Notes: a model not told the origin generated them from the sequence alone. A DNA stretch of 64,000 nt from Candidatus Scalindua sediminis (GCA_008636105.1 VSDH01000015.1:1-64000); one strand, 5' to 3'. Positions 8,542-17,296 are shown, numbered from the stretch's first letter. Numbers and translations are program-made.

Positions 8542-8697
8542 CCATTCATCCACGGGTGTGGACCCGTGGATGAATGGATTTCGGTGCGGGTTTCGCACTA
8601 AGAAACTCCGTAACACAAGCCGCCTGAGGCGCCCCTTGGGGTAACTTCCAGGTCCGACACAGTCGGGAAGCCACGGCTTTACAGCCGTGGAGCTTCA
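8542..8697 (+). ncRNA. Candidate solo HEARO/omega-RNA-like structured element
   Basis: A chain of hairpins fills this stretch. They are CCATTCATCCACGGGT pairing with ACCCGTGGATGAATGG across a 4-base loop (8542-8577), GTGCG/CGCAC (8584-8598), CGCC-TGA-GGCG (8621-8631), CCCC-TT-GGGG (8632-8641), CCGAC-ACA-GTCGG (8654-8666) and CCACGGCT-TTAC-AGCCGTGG (8671-8690), ending in AGCTTCAC. The order of stems with the linkers AACACAAG, TAACTTCCAGGT and GAAG resembles, from memory, the 3' part of HEARO (omega) RNA that guides IscB nucleases. No iscB or tnpB frame is present nearby, so this would be a solo copy. The element's last bases also supply the stop codon of the convergent acyl-CoA synthetase gene. 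Confidence 0.55.
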
Positions 8698-10806
8698 CTT
8701 TATAATAATCCTTGCATCAACGACCTTACATCCATTACCCTTGTTGAAGACTCTTAATGGGTTTATGTCCAGTTCTAAAATACTTTCGAAATCAAGAACC
8801 AACTGGGATATCCTTTCCAGGCATTCGGCTATTGCATTAATGTCAGACGGTTCTTCCCCCCTAATTCCCTCAAGTATCTTATATGAGCGTATTGATTTTA
8901 TCATCCTTATTGCGCTAAGTGAACGAACCGGAGGCAACCTGAATGTAACGTCCTTTATTGCTTCCACATAAATACCTCCCAGACCAAACATGAGCAAGGG
9001 TCCAAACTGAACATCTCGATTCATGCCAATAATTGCCTCTTTGCCACCCTCAATCATTTTCTGGACGGTCATACCCTTTATCTTTGCACCAGGCTTATAA
9101 GATTTTACGTTTGCCACGATTTCCCTGTACGAATTAATGACATCATCCTTATTCTTTAAGTTTAACCTTACACCTCCGGCATCAAATTTATGCAATATAT
9201 CAGGAGATGCTATCTTTATTACTACCGGATACCCGAATCTCTCGGCCACCTTTACTGCTTCTCTTTCATTGGTAGCAATGGCGGAATCTACAACCGGGAG
9301 CCCATAAGCCTTAAATACATTTAAAGCCTCTTGTTCGAGTAGAAACGGTCGTTTCTCATTCTTTGCATTATTGATTATCCTGGACACTATTTTTTTATTT
9401 GTTTTAAATTTTCTTACGACAGTTTTTGGGCGTTTCATCCACCATGAATAGTCACACATATTTGAAAGCGCTCTTGCAGTTACCTCTGGAAAACGATAAT
9501 GCGGAATACCATTTTCTTCCAACAACATTATGCCTTCACTAACATCAAACAGACCCATAAAGCAGCACAGTACAGGCTTATTAGATTTTGCTGAGGTATT
9601 TGTTATTACCTTTGCAATTTCTTTTATATCAGTAACAGCTGCCGGGGTAAGGATTACGATTACGCCTTCAACGTTTGGGTCTTTTAATACACTGTTAAGG
9701 GCAATCCTATATCTCTCGCTACTGGCATCTCCCAATATATCCACAGGGTTATTGATGTTTGCGGCAGGTGGCAATTTAGTCTTCAACTTCTTTATTGTGT
9801 TTTTCTGGAATGTGGATAATTCAAGATTATACCTTACACATGCATCAGTAGCTATTATTCCTGGTCCACCTGCATTTGTAATTATGGCCATCTTTCTACC
9901 TTTAGGAAGCGGTTGTTTGGCAAAGGCTTTTCCGTAGCTAAATAACTCCTCTATTGTCTCCACCCTCAAGACTCCACACTGAGCGAATATAGCACTGTAA
10001 ACTTCATCGCTTCCGGCGAGCGCGCCTGTGTGTGAAGATGCTGCCCTGGCACCCTGTGGTGTACGACCAGATTTTATAACTAATATTGGCTTTTTTGATG
10101 TTATTTCCCTTGCGATCTTAATAAACTCTCTTCCATTTACGAGATCCTCTAAATACATAAGGATAACATCTGTCTGGGGATCATCTTTTAACGTTAAAAG
10201 CAAATCATTTTCCATTATGTCGGCTTTATTACCCATACTAACAAACTTTGAAAAACCAATATGTTCACTTTTTGCATAATCTAATATAGCCGCACAAAGA
10301 GCTCCGCTTTGTGAAATAAACGCGATATTTCCAGCTCTAGGGATTGTCCTTGAGAAGGTAGCGTTTAAGGATACATCTGGGGCTGTGTTAACTACACCGA
10401 AGCAATTAGGGCCTATCAGGGACATAGAATATTTGTTTACAAGCGCCTTTACCTTCCTCTCATATTTTTCTCCTTCACCACCTATCTCCTTAAATCCCGC
10501 GCTTATTATGATGATTAACTTTACACCTTTTTCTCCACACTCCTTAACGACTCCGGGCACAAAATCCCTGGGAACAATAATAATTGCCGTATCAACACTA
10601 TCGGGGATTTCCATAATATCGGAATAACATTTAACCCCAAGTATACCTTTTGCCTTGGGGTTAACCGGATACATAATGCCATTATATTTATTAAGCAGGA
10701 TGTTGGAAAATATGGCACGCCCTACTGTCCCCTCTCTTGTTGAAGCACCAATAACGGCGACAGTCCTCGGCGAGAAAGCATATTCCAATCGTTTCATTTT
10801 GTTCAT
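8695..10806 (-). CDS. Acetyl/acyl-CoA synthetase (ADP-forming), alpha-beta fusion
   Basis: 703 residues. A CoA-binding Rossmann domain (about 1-130, VAVIGAS) is followed by succinyl-CoA-ligase-like domains with the phosphorylated His at H259 in SSHTGALAG. A C-terminal ATP-grasp domain (about 485-703) contains GYPVVIKIASPDILHKFDAGG and FGLGGIYVEAIKDV. Family reaction: acyl-CoA + ADP + Pi to acid + CoA + ATP, giving substrate-level ATP. It starts five bases after the stop of the separate beta-subunit gene, so they form an operon. The C-terminus (VVDARIIIK) ends abruptly with a TGA that lies inside the hairpin element at 8542-8697. The separate beta subunit continues several residues past the same VDARII motif. 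Confidence 0.92.
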   Translation of the reverse strand: MNKMKRLEYAFSPRTVAVIGASTREGTVGRAIFSNILLNKYNGIMYPVNPKAKGILGVKCYSDIMEIPDSVDTAIIIVPRDFVPGVVKECGEKGVKLIIIISAGFKEIGGEGEKYERKVKALVNKYSMSLIGPNCFGVVNTAPDVSLNATFSRTIPRAGNIAFISQSGALCAAILDYAKSEHIGFSKFVSMGNKADIMENDLLLTLKDDPQTDVILMYLEDLVNGREFIKIAREITSKKPILVIKSGRTPQGARAASSHTGALAGSDEVYSAIFAQCGVLRVETIEELFSYGKAFAKQPLPKGRKMAIITNAGGPGIIATDACVRYNLELSTFQKNTIKKLKTKLPPAANINNPVDILGDASSERYRIALNSVLKDPNVEGVIVILTPAAVTDIKEIAKVITNTSAKSNKPVLCCFMGLFDVSEGIMLLEENGIPHYRFPEVTARALSNMCDYSWWMKRPKTVVRKFKTNKKIVSRIINNAKNEKRPFLLEQEALNVFKAYGLPVVDSAIATNEREAVKVAERFGYPVVIKIASPDILHKFDAGGVRLNLKNKDDVINSYREIVANVKSYKPGAKIKGMTVQKMIEGGKEAIIGMNRDVQFGPLLMFGLGGIYVEAIKDVTFRLPPVRSLSAIRMIKSIRSYKILEGIRGEEPSDINAIAECLERISQLVLDFESILELDINPLRVFNKGNGCKVVDARIIIK

Positions 10807-10811
10807 TAATA

Positions 10812-11546
10812 CTAGTTCCTTCCTTTAGATCCTTCTAGAATAATCCTTGCGTCAACTGCCACTGCGCTTTTCTCATAAACGAACAGAGGGTTAAGTTCAA
10901 CTTCCTTTATTTCATCAACATTGGAAATTAATTCTGAGATAGTAACAATTGTTTTGGTTATCTGTGATATTGCAAGCTCCTTCATACCCCTATAACCTGA
11001 TAATATGGGATATCCTTTAATTTCCTTCATCATTTCCAGAGCTTCTGTTTCTGTTACAGGCGCAATCCTGAATGCTACGTCTTTAAATAGTTCAACGAAT
11101 ACCCCTCCCAGGCCAAACATAACTGCAGGACCAAATTGTTCGTCCCTGATGCCTCCTATAATTACCTCTGTTGCCTGCCGCACCTGCTTCTGTACTAAAA
11201 TTCCCGTAATACACGCATTTGGAACATCCTTGGCCAGATTATCCATAATCTCATCATAATGTTTCTCTACTTCTTCTTCACTTTCTACGCCAACCACTAC
11301 ACCCCCTACATCACTCTTATGCAATACGTCTGGCGATACTATCTTCAATACGACGGGAAATCCAATCGTCCTTGATGCTTCTACAGCCTCTTTGGCCGTT
11401 TTGGCCATAACATAATCAGGAGTGGAAATACCGGATGATTCTATAATACCTAAAGCTTCATCAGGAAGTATTGTTCCTTTCCCCGAGGCAAGTACATTCT
11501 TTATAATCTTTTCTGCATCTTTAAATCTTGAAGTTTCAACAACCAT
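10812..11546 (-). CDS. Acyl-CoA synthetase (ADP-forming) beta subunit, ATP-grasp
   Basis: 244 residues forming only the ATP-grasp half: TIGFPVVLKIVSPDVLHKSDVGGV, then GGIRDEQFGPAVMFGLGGVFVELFKDVAFR, and the C-terminal VELNPLFVYEKSAVAVDARII. It lacks CoA-binding and phospho-His domains, so it needs an alpha partner. The upstream minus-strand gene (11882-13273) is an alpha-only protein and is the natural candidate, 335 bases away across a hairpin repeat. Its stop lies five bases before the fused synthetase start. The start ATG at 11546 follows GAAGAAGGGAA. Confidence 0.92.
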   Translation of the reverse strand: MVVETSRFKDAEKIIKNVLASGKGTILPDEALGIIESSGISTPDYVMAKTAKEAVEASRTIGFPVVLKIVSPDVLHKSDVGGVVVGVESEEEVEKHYDEIMDNLAKDVPNACITGILVQKQVRQATEVIIGGIRDEQFGPAVMFGLGGVFVELFKDVAFRIAPVTETEALEMMKEIKGYPILSGYRGMKELAISQITKTIVTISELISNVDEIKEVELNPLFVYEKSAVAVDARIILEGSKGRN

Positions 11547-11666
11547 TCATTTCCCTTCTTCGTTAGTTGTTCAAAATCTATAGATTTCTGAATCTGTCAG
11601 GAATATGTTTCAAGTGACCAATGCAAAACGAAATACCTACGGATACGCCCGTAGCACCTTCTAAAA

Positions 11667-11717
11667 CCCCCTCACCTTAGTCCTCTCCCCCATGGGGGAG
11701 AGGGAAGGGTGAGGGGG
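11667..11717. repeat. Large GC-rich hairpin repeat
   Basis: CCCCCTCACC ... CCTCTCCCCC-AT-GGGGGAGAGG ... GGGTGAGGGGG forms a nearly perfect 51-base hairpin in the 335-base gap between the alpha and beta synthetase genes (11547-11881). This kind of CCCTCACC/GGGTGAGGG palindrome is a common dispersed repeat in many bacterial genomes. It may act as a processing or termination structure between the two genes. The rest of the gap shows no gene. Confidence 0.75.
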
Positions 11718-11881
11718 ACACCTTTATGATGAATTTATATTCACCCATGAGCAGGCCCGAGGAACTCTGTCATTTGTGAGCTATTAGATAAACTTTTATT
11801 TAAAAGGGTAATTATTGAAAGTTATAAATTGAAAAATTAAGGGATCCCTCATTAAGTATTTTAAATTTTGCTATTTTTACT

Positions 11882-13273
11882 TCAGCTCAAAATCCCCCTG
11901 TTTTGGATAAATTTCCCTCTTTCTACTAATACGCACATGGCTTTTACACATCTTTCGGGTGATGGAAAAACGGGGATGCCATTCTCCTCAAACATAACCT
12001 TGATCTTCCTGGTATATTCGCCACCAATTGTACAGATAACGACAGGTTTTCCTGATTCTATTGCCCTTTGCGAAATAATTTCAACCACTCTCTCCGTCAT
12101 AGTCTGAGGCGGCATCAGCGGAATTACAATTGCAGCATCAAAAAAATCATTATCAACCAATACAGATTTCATTGCAACATCATAATCTTCATCTACTGCA
12201 CTTCCCGTCAGGTCAATTGGATTATTTAGAATGTAATATTTCGAAAACCGCTTTGAAAGTGCTTCTTTGACACTGGAAGGCGTCCTTGCAACATCAAGAC
12301 CATTAACACCACACATGTCTGATACGGCAACACCGACTCCACCACCATTGGTTATAATGAGTATTTTATTTCCTCTAACCGGTTTTTGCATCAAGAGTAC
12401 TTTACACGCATCCGTAAACTCTTCGAAACCGCTTACTTCAACAATCCCAGACTTCTTGAAAGCAGCCTTATAAATTTCATATTTACCAGCAATAGCACCA
12501 GTATGTGACCTTGCCGCATCAATTCCAGAATCTCCCTTGCCAACCTTTAGCACTATCATCGGTTTAGACCTTGAACAGTGACTGGCAGCATTGATAAACC
12601 TTCTACCATCATCAACAGATTCCATATAAATCCCTATTACGTGTGTTGATTTATCATCAGTAAGATACTCGATTAGTTCTGATTCTCCTACATCGGCTCG
12701 ATTCCCATAATTTACAATTTTTGAGATCCCGATGCCTTCCTGTGCCAGCATGTCTATCACAGATATGGCATAAGAACCACTTTGTGATAATATGCTCAAG
12801 TACCCCTTTATGGGGCGTTTAACCCTTGTCCAGGGCAAGAATGAGGTACTGAAATTAGAATAATTATCTAAGACACCGATGCAATTCGGGCCAATTACGC
12901 GTATTCCCTCTTTCCTGCATATACTTTTGATCTTCTCCTCCAGCGCCATACCTTTATCACCTAACTCTCCAAACCCTCCACTTACTATTATCGAATTTTT
13001 TATTCCGCACGTGGCTTGTTGGCTGAGAGCTTCCGGAACGAGGTTGGAGGGAATTGCTATTACTGTCAGGTCTATTTGTTCTTTGATATCAAGGAGCGAT
13101 GAATAACACATAAACCCAAAAACCTCTTTATACTTTGGATTAACGGGTACGAGTCTACCTTTAAATCCTGTTTCAATGAGGTTTTTAATAATAGCTGATG
13201 TGATATTTTGGGGATTTTCTGTTGCGCCTATTACGGCCACAGATTTAGGATTGAAGAACTTCTCTAGGGTCAT
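11882..13273 (-). CDS. Acyl-CoA synthetase (ADP-forming) alpha subunit
   Basis: The start chosen is the ATG at 13273 (MTLEKFFNPKSVAVIGATEN), where homology begins. The open frame runs 34 codons further upstream to 13375 but that part (MACLCVELIQV...) is unlike the family. The resulting 463 residues hold the CoA-binding domain (about 1-135), GYLSILSQSGSYA and the succinyl-CoA-ligase domains with the phospho-His at H257 in ARSHTGAIAG. There is no ATP-grasp domain, so it should work with the downstream beta subunit (10812-11546). No strong Shine-Dalgarno sequence precedes 13273. Confidence 0.88.
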   Translation of the reverse strand: MTLEKFFNPKSVAVIGATENPQNITSAIIKNLIETGFKGRLVPVNPKYKEVFGFMCYSSLLDIKEQIDLTVIAIPSNLVPEALSQQATCGIKNSIIVSGGFGELGDKGMALEEKIKSICRKEGIRVIGPNCIGVLDNYSNFSTSFLPWTRVKRPIKGYLSILSQSGSYAISVIDMLAQEGIGISKIVNYGNRADVGESELIEYLTDDKSTHVIGIYMESVDDGRRFINAASHCSRSKPMIVLKVGKGDSGIDAARSHTGAIAGKYEIYKAAFKKSGIVEVSGFEEFTDACKVLLMQKPVRGNKILIITNGGGVGVAVSDMCGVNGLDVARTPSSVKEALSKRFSKYYILNNPIDLTGSAVDEDYDVAMKSVLVDNDFFDAAIVIPLMPPQTMTERVVEIISQRAIESGKPVVICTIGGEYTRKIKVMFEENGIPVFPSPERCVKAMCVLVERGKFIQNRGILS

Positions 13274-13395
13274 GATTCTAAATGTAGAGTTTGCTCCCCA
13301 AAAGACCTTTTCCAGGAATAACCCCCTACAATTAAATACAGTAACCTGTATGAGTTCTACACACAGGCAGGCCAAAGGGTGTTATCTAACGTGGC

Positions 13396-14169
13396 TTATT
13401 TATCTGATAATTTTGCTGTAGTAACCTCCAGGTAATAACCGTAACCAACCTTTGACCTCAGCGTAATTTCACCAATACAATAGAAGTACTTGCCCGGTTT
13501 CAGCTTGACATAACGTAGGCCTACTCTATTTGATATTTTTGAATATACATCATCAATATCATTGATGCCCCAGTCTCCTGATTTGTATATTATGTCGCCT
13601 ATAAGATTGTCATCTTCAAGTTTATAAAGTGTTTTACCCACTACGAGTGGATTTTCCTTTGAGTAATCAAGTATCATCATTTCAATTTCACCCTGTTCGA
13701 AAGAGTCAGCCGAGCAGATAATTTTGGTTGGGTCGCCTTTTACGTAAAAACTTATACTATTATCATCACGTTTTGAAAAATAATTCCTCTTTTCTATCTT
13801 CTTGTAATCATCTATTCTTACCAGAAACATACCACCGCTTTCCGGAAGTTTCCAGAGACTTAATTTCCGCATGGGGACATCTTTTATATCACGTATGTTC
13901 AGGGGAAATTTTTGGGTTGCATAGCCTTTTTTCCCGAATGATATTTCCACTTTACCAGGATGATAACTAATCCTGTATTGACCATTTTCATCAGTCTTTG
14001 TCGCAAATTTAGTCCCTTTTATTTTAATCTCAACATCCTTCAGGGCATTATCAAAACCATCCACAACCTGTCCAGTCAAGGTTCCCGGTTTAGAAAATAC
14101 TACTGGACAAAAAGTGGCCAGGAAAAAAATTTGTAAAATGATAATTGTTAATACTCTTTCTTTCTTCAT
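13396..14169 (-). CDS. Exported protein with carboxypeptidase-regulatory-like domain
   Basis: 257 residues. A signal peptide (VLTIIILQIFFLATFCPVVFS) is followed directly by a CarboxypepD_reg-like beta-sandwich (about 27-95): GTLTGQVVDGFDNALKDVEI, ATKTDENGQYRIS, VEISFGKKGYATQ. The remaining 160 residues are mostly beta and unrecognised, with a late FYCIGEITLRSKVGYGYYLEV. Such domains usually help folding or surface attachment. No catalytic motif is seen. It may be followed by the acyl-CoA synthetase genes on the same strand, but the functions do not obviously connect. Confidence 0.8.
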   Translation of the reverse strand: MKKERVLTIIILQIFFLATFCPVVFSKPGTLTGQVVDGFDNALKDVEIKIKGTKFATKTDENGQYRISYHPGKVEISFGKKGYATQKFPLNIRDIKDVPMRKLSLWKLPESGGMFLVRIDDYKKIEKRNYFSKRDDNSISFYVKGDPTKIICSADSFEQGEIEMMILDYSKENPLVVGKTLYKLEDDNLIGDIIYKSGDWGINDIDDVYSKISNRVGLRYVKLKPGKYFYCIGEITLRSKVGYGYYLEVTTAKLSDK

Positions 14170-14218
14170 AATAATTACAAAAGTTCACTGCTGAGATTGC
14201 ACCCGCCAAAAAGCTTGT

Positions 14219-14253
14219 CGCCCGCCTGCCCGACTACGTCATTCAGGCGGGCG
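14219..14253. repeat. Inverted repeat of the CGCCCGCCTG type
   Basis: CGCCCGCCTG (14219-14228) and CAGGCGGGCG (14244-14253) are perfect inverted 10-mers separated by 15 bases. They are far more GC-rich than the surrounding sequence. Related CCCGCCTG words occur at about 14945 and near 54890. It is probably a dispersed palindromic repeat, upstream of the carboxypeptidase-regulatory-like gene. Confidence 0.6.
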
Positions 14254-14298
14254 AACAGGGGCAGGGTGGTCGCAGGGTAAATTAATTAAAAATGATTT

Positions 14299-14679
14299 TC
14301 AGTGATTACTGTTTCGATTCAACCATATTGTAATTAGTGGCAAGACACCAACAGGAAGTGTTAAAACACCTGAAAAAGCTGCTAAGGCAATTGCATATTT
14401 ACTTTTAAATTTAAACAAGATGCCAGAAAGGACAGAAAGACTTGCTACTATAATTGCAACGGCAGCCCAGAATTTACTCATTGTCCGGCAAAAGTTCCAG
14501 CATACAATACTGCAATCTACATCGAAGATAGTCATGGGGTGAGGCTGCCACCATATCAGGCAATACACTACACAAGATATAACAATAAATCCACTAAAAA
14601 CAGGGAAAAGCCAGCTTGTGGTTTGAAGATTGTCTATAACTTCCCTCAATCTTTTTCTCCTTTGAATAAAGAATATCAT
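14299..14679 (-). CDS. Small membrane protein of unknown function
   Basis: 126 residues with a basic start (FIQRRKRLREVI) and three hydrophobic segments: about 23-44 (WLFPVFSGFIVISCVVYCLIW), 70-87 (FWAAVAIIVASLSVLSGI) and 94-118 (AIALAAFSGVLTLPVGVLPLITIW). Two cysteines near residues 56 and 60 (VDCSIVCWNFC) lie in the loop. I recognise no family. It stands alone between repeat-rich spacers, which leaves some doubt, but its membrane pattern and codons look real. Confidence 0.6.
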   Translation of the reverse strand: MIFFIQRRKRLREVIDNLQTTSWLFPVFSGFIVISCVVYCLIWWQPHPMTIFDVDCSIVCWNFCRTMSKFWAAVAIIVASLSVLSGILFKFKSKYAIALAAFSGVLTLPVGVLPLITIWLNRNSNH

Positions 14680-14881
14680 AGCATAATATTTTGTGAACTA
14701 TACAAAAGTTTTTACCAAAGAGACGACTATGTGTAATTCATCAACATGGAAGGAAAAGGGAGTATACTTTTCAATGTTTCGATATTCAAGTAGTGGTGAT
14801 GGTTTTTATTTGAAAAAAGATTCAATTCGTCATAATATTTACGCACGTCACAAACTACCAAACTTCGGTATTTCAAGTTTG

Positions 14882-14917
14882 CCCCGTAGGAATACCCGGT
14901 GCGAAATTCCAACGGGG
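14882..14917. repeat. Hairpin repeat in the 340-base spacer before the first symporter
   Basis: CCCCGTAGGAAT (14882-14893) pairs with ATTCCAACGGGG (14906-14917) with one mismatch around the loop ACCCGGTGCGAA. The flanks carry CTTCGGTATTTCAAGTTTG, a word seen in dispersed repeats of this type. The spacer 14680-15020 holds this and a CCCGCCTGGCCGGCCACG stretch. The 107-codon frame across it is not protein-like. Confidence 0.6.
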
Positions 14918-15020
14918 TTTACACTGCCATGTTCCTTTTCATACCCGCCTGGCCGGCCACGTCTTTCGGGCGGGAACGATATATCCTGGCAGGAAACCTT
15001 AGATATTGTGAAATAATCGA

Positions 15021-16634
15021 ATGACTCTTATAGACTGGACAGTATTAATAATTTACTTAATCGGGATCATAGGATTGGGTGTCTGGCTAGCGAAGCGCCA
15101 ACATTCAACCGACGACTATTTTCTTGGTGGGAGAAAGATGGGTCCCACTGTTATTGCCACATCCCTTGCAGCCAATCAGGTGAGCGCCATAAGCCTGATC
15201 AGCGCCCCTGCGTTTGTAGCGCTCAAAACCGGCGGTGGTATCAAATGGTTACAGTTTGAGTTTGCGGTACCGATTGCAATGATTGCCATAATGTTTTTAC
15301 TGGTGCCTGTTTTCCGTCAGCTTTCTGGCGCCTCGGTCTACGAATATGCCGAACGACGATTCGGTGTGGGTACACGGCTTACACTGTCAGCTCTTTTTAT
15401 GTTTTCACGTGGACTCTCAACAAGCGTGATTTTATACACGTCCGCACTGGTTCTCTCCGTGGTACTGGGCCTGCCTATTTATATTACTATGGTTATTATG
15501 GCAGTAGTTGCCATTGCGTATACAACCATTGGCGGGATAATGGCAGACGTGTACAGCGACATCATTCAGCTTGTCATTTTATACGGCGGTGTACTTGTTG
15601 CGCTGATTGTGTCTATAAATATGTTAGGTGGGGATCTCTCTTCTCTGTCAATTGACCCGGAACGACTGAATTCGATAGATTTTTCCCATCACGGTTTTGG
15701 AGACGGTCAGACTTTTGCATTCTGGCCTATGATCATTGGCTGTCTGTTTCTTTATATGGGCTATTACGGATGCGATCAAAGCCAGGCTCAGCGTCTGCTT
15801 GCCACACCCGACAATCGTCAGGCCCAGAATGCCCTGATGATTAATGGACTAATCCGGTTTCCCATAGTTTTAACATATATTATATTTGGAGTTGTCCTGG
15901 CAGTGTTTATCCAGACTCATCCTGATTTTGCCGCTCTACTCAAAGGTAAAAACCCGGATTATCTGGTACCTACATTTATGATCCACTACCTGCCCGTTGG
16001 TGTGGTAGGCCTGGTGATGGCGGGACTCTTTGCCGCCTCCATGTCCAGTCTTGATTCTGCCTATAATTCACTATCTGCCGTAACTGTTACAGATTTTGTC
16101 CTGAAATTTAAGCCAAAGATTGCACAGAATTCCCTTAAGATGCTTCGCCTCTCTAAACTTATAACTCTGTTGTGGGGCATATTCACTGCCGGAGGGGCTT
16201 ACTTTGTGGCGAAATCTTCTTCCACTGTAATTGAGTTAGTGAACATGATAGGCTCGGCATTTGCCGGCCCTATTCTGGCCACCTTTTTGGGTGGTATTTT
16301 ATTCCGATCAATAACGGGTTCCGGCGTGGTTACCGGCATAATAGTTGGCACTGCGTTAAACTTCTTTCTGGGTCAATGCGTACCTTCTATCTCCTGGCTA
16401 TGGTGGGGACCAATCGGGTTCTGCACCACATTAAGTGTTTCACTTATATATTCAAAAATATCCCCAACTGCTTCACGTATCTCAGAAGATTGGACATTGA
16501 AGGGCATACTGAATAAACACCCTGAGAAACAAAGCTGGTTGAAAGACAAGAGAGTCTATACACTGGCAATATATACATTTGTTATTATCATAATCTCAAT
16601 AATAGTTTCAAGAGTCTTGCATTCAATCCTGTAA
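15021..16634 (+). CDS. Sodium/solute symporter (SSS family), 1 of 2
   Basis: 537 residues with about 13-14 hydrophobic segments from DWTVLIIYLIGIIGLGVW to a last helix ending near the C-terminus (IYTFVIIIISIIVSRVL). SSS landmarks: STDDYFLGGRKMG after helix 1, GGIMADVYSDIIQLVILYGG, YYGCDQSQAQRLLATPD and AGLFAASMSSLDSAYNSLSAV. Members import sugars, organic acids or other solutes with Na+, and the substrate cannot be read from sequence. A second, divergent SSS gene follows at 17520. Nearby ADP-forming acyl-CoA synthetases would suit uptake of an organic acid, but that is inference. Confidence 0.92.
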   Translation: MTLIDWTVLIIYLIGIIGLGVWLAKRQHSTDDYFLGGRKMGPTVIATSLAANQVSAISLISAPAFVALKTGGGIKWLQFEFAVPIAMIAIMFLLVPVFRQLSGASVYEYAERRFGVGTRLTLSALFMFSRGLSTSVILYTSALVLSVVLGLPIYITMVIMAVVAIAYTTIGGIMADVYSDIIQLVILYGGVLVALIVSINMLGGDLSSLSIDPERLNSIDFSHHGFGDGQTFAFWPMIIGCLFLYMGYYGCDQSQAQRLLATPDNRQAQNALMINGLIRFPIVLTYIIFGVVLAVFIQTHPDFAALLKGKNPDYLVPTFMIHYLPVGVVGLVMAGLFAASMSSLDSAYNSLSAVTVTDFVLKFKPKIAQNSLKMLRLSKLITLLWGIFTAGGAYFVAKSSSTVIELVNMIGSAFAGPILATFLGGILFRSITGSGVVTGIIVGTALNFFLGQCVPSISWLWWGPIGFCTTLSVSLIYSKISPTASRISEDWTLKGILNKHPEKQSWLKDKRVYTLAIYTFVIIIISIIVSRVLHSIL

Positions 16635-16712
16635 AAATTCTTTCTTCGTAGCAGATCACGGCTATTTTATTCTGTAAGATTGCCGATCACTGAAATAGAA
16701 AAACTATAAACT

Positions 16713-16749
16713 GTCATTGCGAGTCTACCTTGGTGGACGAAGCAATCTC
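16713..16749 (+). repeat. Left copy of a dispersed repeat flanking the GIY-YIG gene
   Basis: GTCATTGCGAG (16713-16723) and CGAAGCAATCTC (16738-16749) match, in opposite orientation, the right copy at 17104-17137. This is the widespread GTCATTGCGAGG/AGCAATCTC-type palindromic repeat. Confidence 0.75.
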
Positions 16750-16794
16750 CAGACTAGATTGTAAAATACACTACAATCTTAAAGGACAATGTGG

Positions 16795-17088
16795 ATGGAC
16801 AGACATTACTATGTTTATATAATGACCAACAAAAAGAATACTGTACTTTACACAGGTGTCACCAATAATTTAAGGAGAAGGGTTTACGAGCATAAAGAAA
16901 AATTGATTAAGGGATTTACCAAGAAATACAATATTACCAAACTTGTGTATTGCGAAGTATTTGATAGGATCGGAGATGCTATTACGAGGGAGAAACAGAT
17001 CAAAGGAGGTTCTAGGCAGAAGAAAATAGACTTAATAAATAGCATAAATAAAGACTGGCAAAATTTATATGAATTTTGCCCTGAATAA
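16795..17088 (+). CDS. Small GIY-YIG nuclease domain protein
   Basis: About 97 residues comprising only a GIY-YIG domain: YYVYIMTN (the GIY counterpart is VYI), YTGVTNNLRRRVYEHK (YTG for YIG, then the catalytic Arg in LRRR), then KFTKKYNITKLVYCE-like strand and the catalytic Glu in AITREKQIKGGSR. The ATG at 16795 lies eight bases after AAAGGA. The ATG two codons earlier is too close to that site. The gene sits between oppositely oriented copies of a dispersed palindromic repeat, a setting often seen for this family. It is a stand-alone nuclease of unknown target. Confidence 0.85.
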   Translation: MDRHYYVYIMTNKKNTVLYTGVTNNLRRRVYEHKEKLIKGFTKKYNITKLVYCEVFDRIGDAITREKQIKGGSRQKKIDLINSINKDWQNLYEFCPE

Positions 17089-17103
17089 AATGAGAGATAG
17101 CAA

Positions 17104-17137
17104 GAGATTGCTTCGTTACTTCGTGCCTCGCAATGAC
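17104..17137 (-). repeat. Right copy of the dispersed repeat flanking the GIY-YIG gene
   Basis: GAGATTGCTTCG (17104-17115) and CTCGCAATGAC (17127-17137), the reverse complement of the left copy. Together the copies bracket the nuclease gene with little else inside. Confidence 0.75.
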
Positions 17138-17296
17138 GGACGTTTTTTAACTTTCTTGTAAAAACTTATTCATTTACCACGGAAATGCACGGAATAGCAC
17201 TAAAACAGAAAATATGAATTTTAATTTTTTGACAGGATTAACAGGAAACATTTCCAATTTGTTGTAAGCCATGTGTATATGTGGATTCGCTTCGCT

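Noticed and set aside
8402-8644. 80-codon plus-strand frame
   Set aside because: It reads through two inverted repeats and most of the omega-RNA-like hairpins; it shows no protein-like features.
14693-15016. 107-codon plus-strand frame
   Set aside because: It crosses hairpin repeats and GC-rich repeat debris, has no ribosome site and no protein-like pattern.
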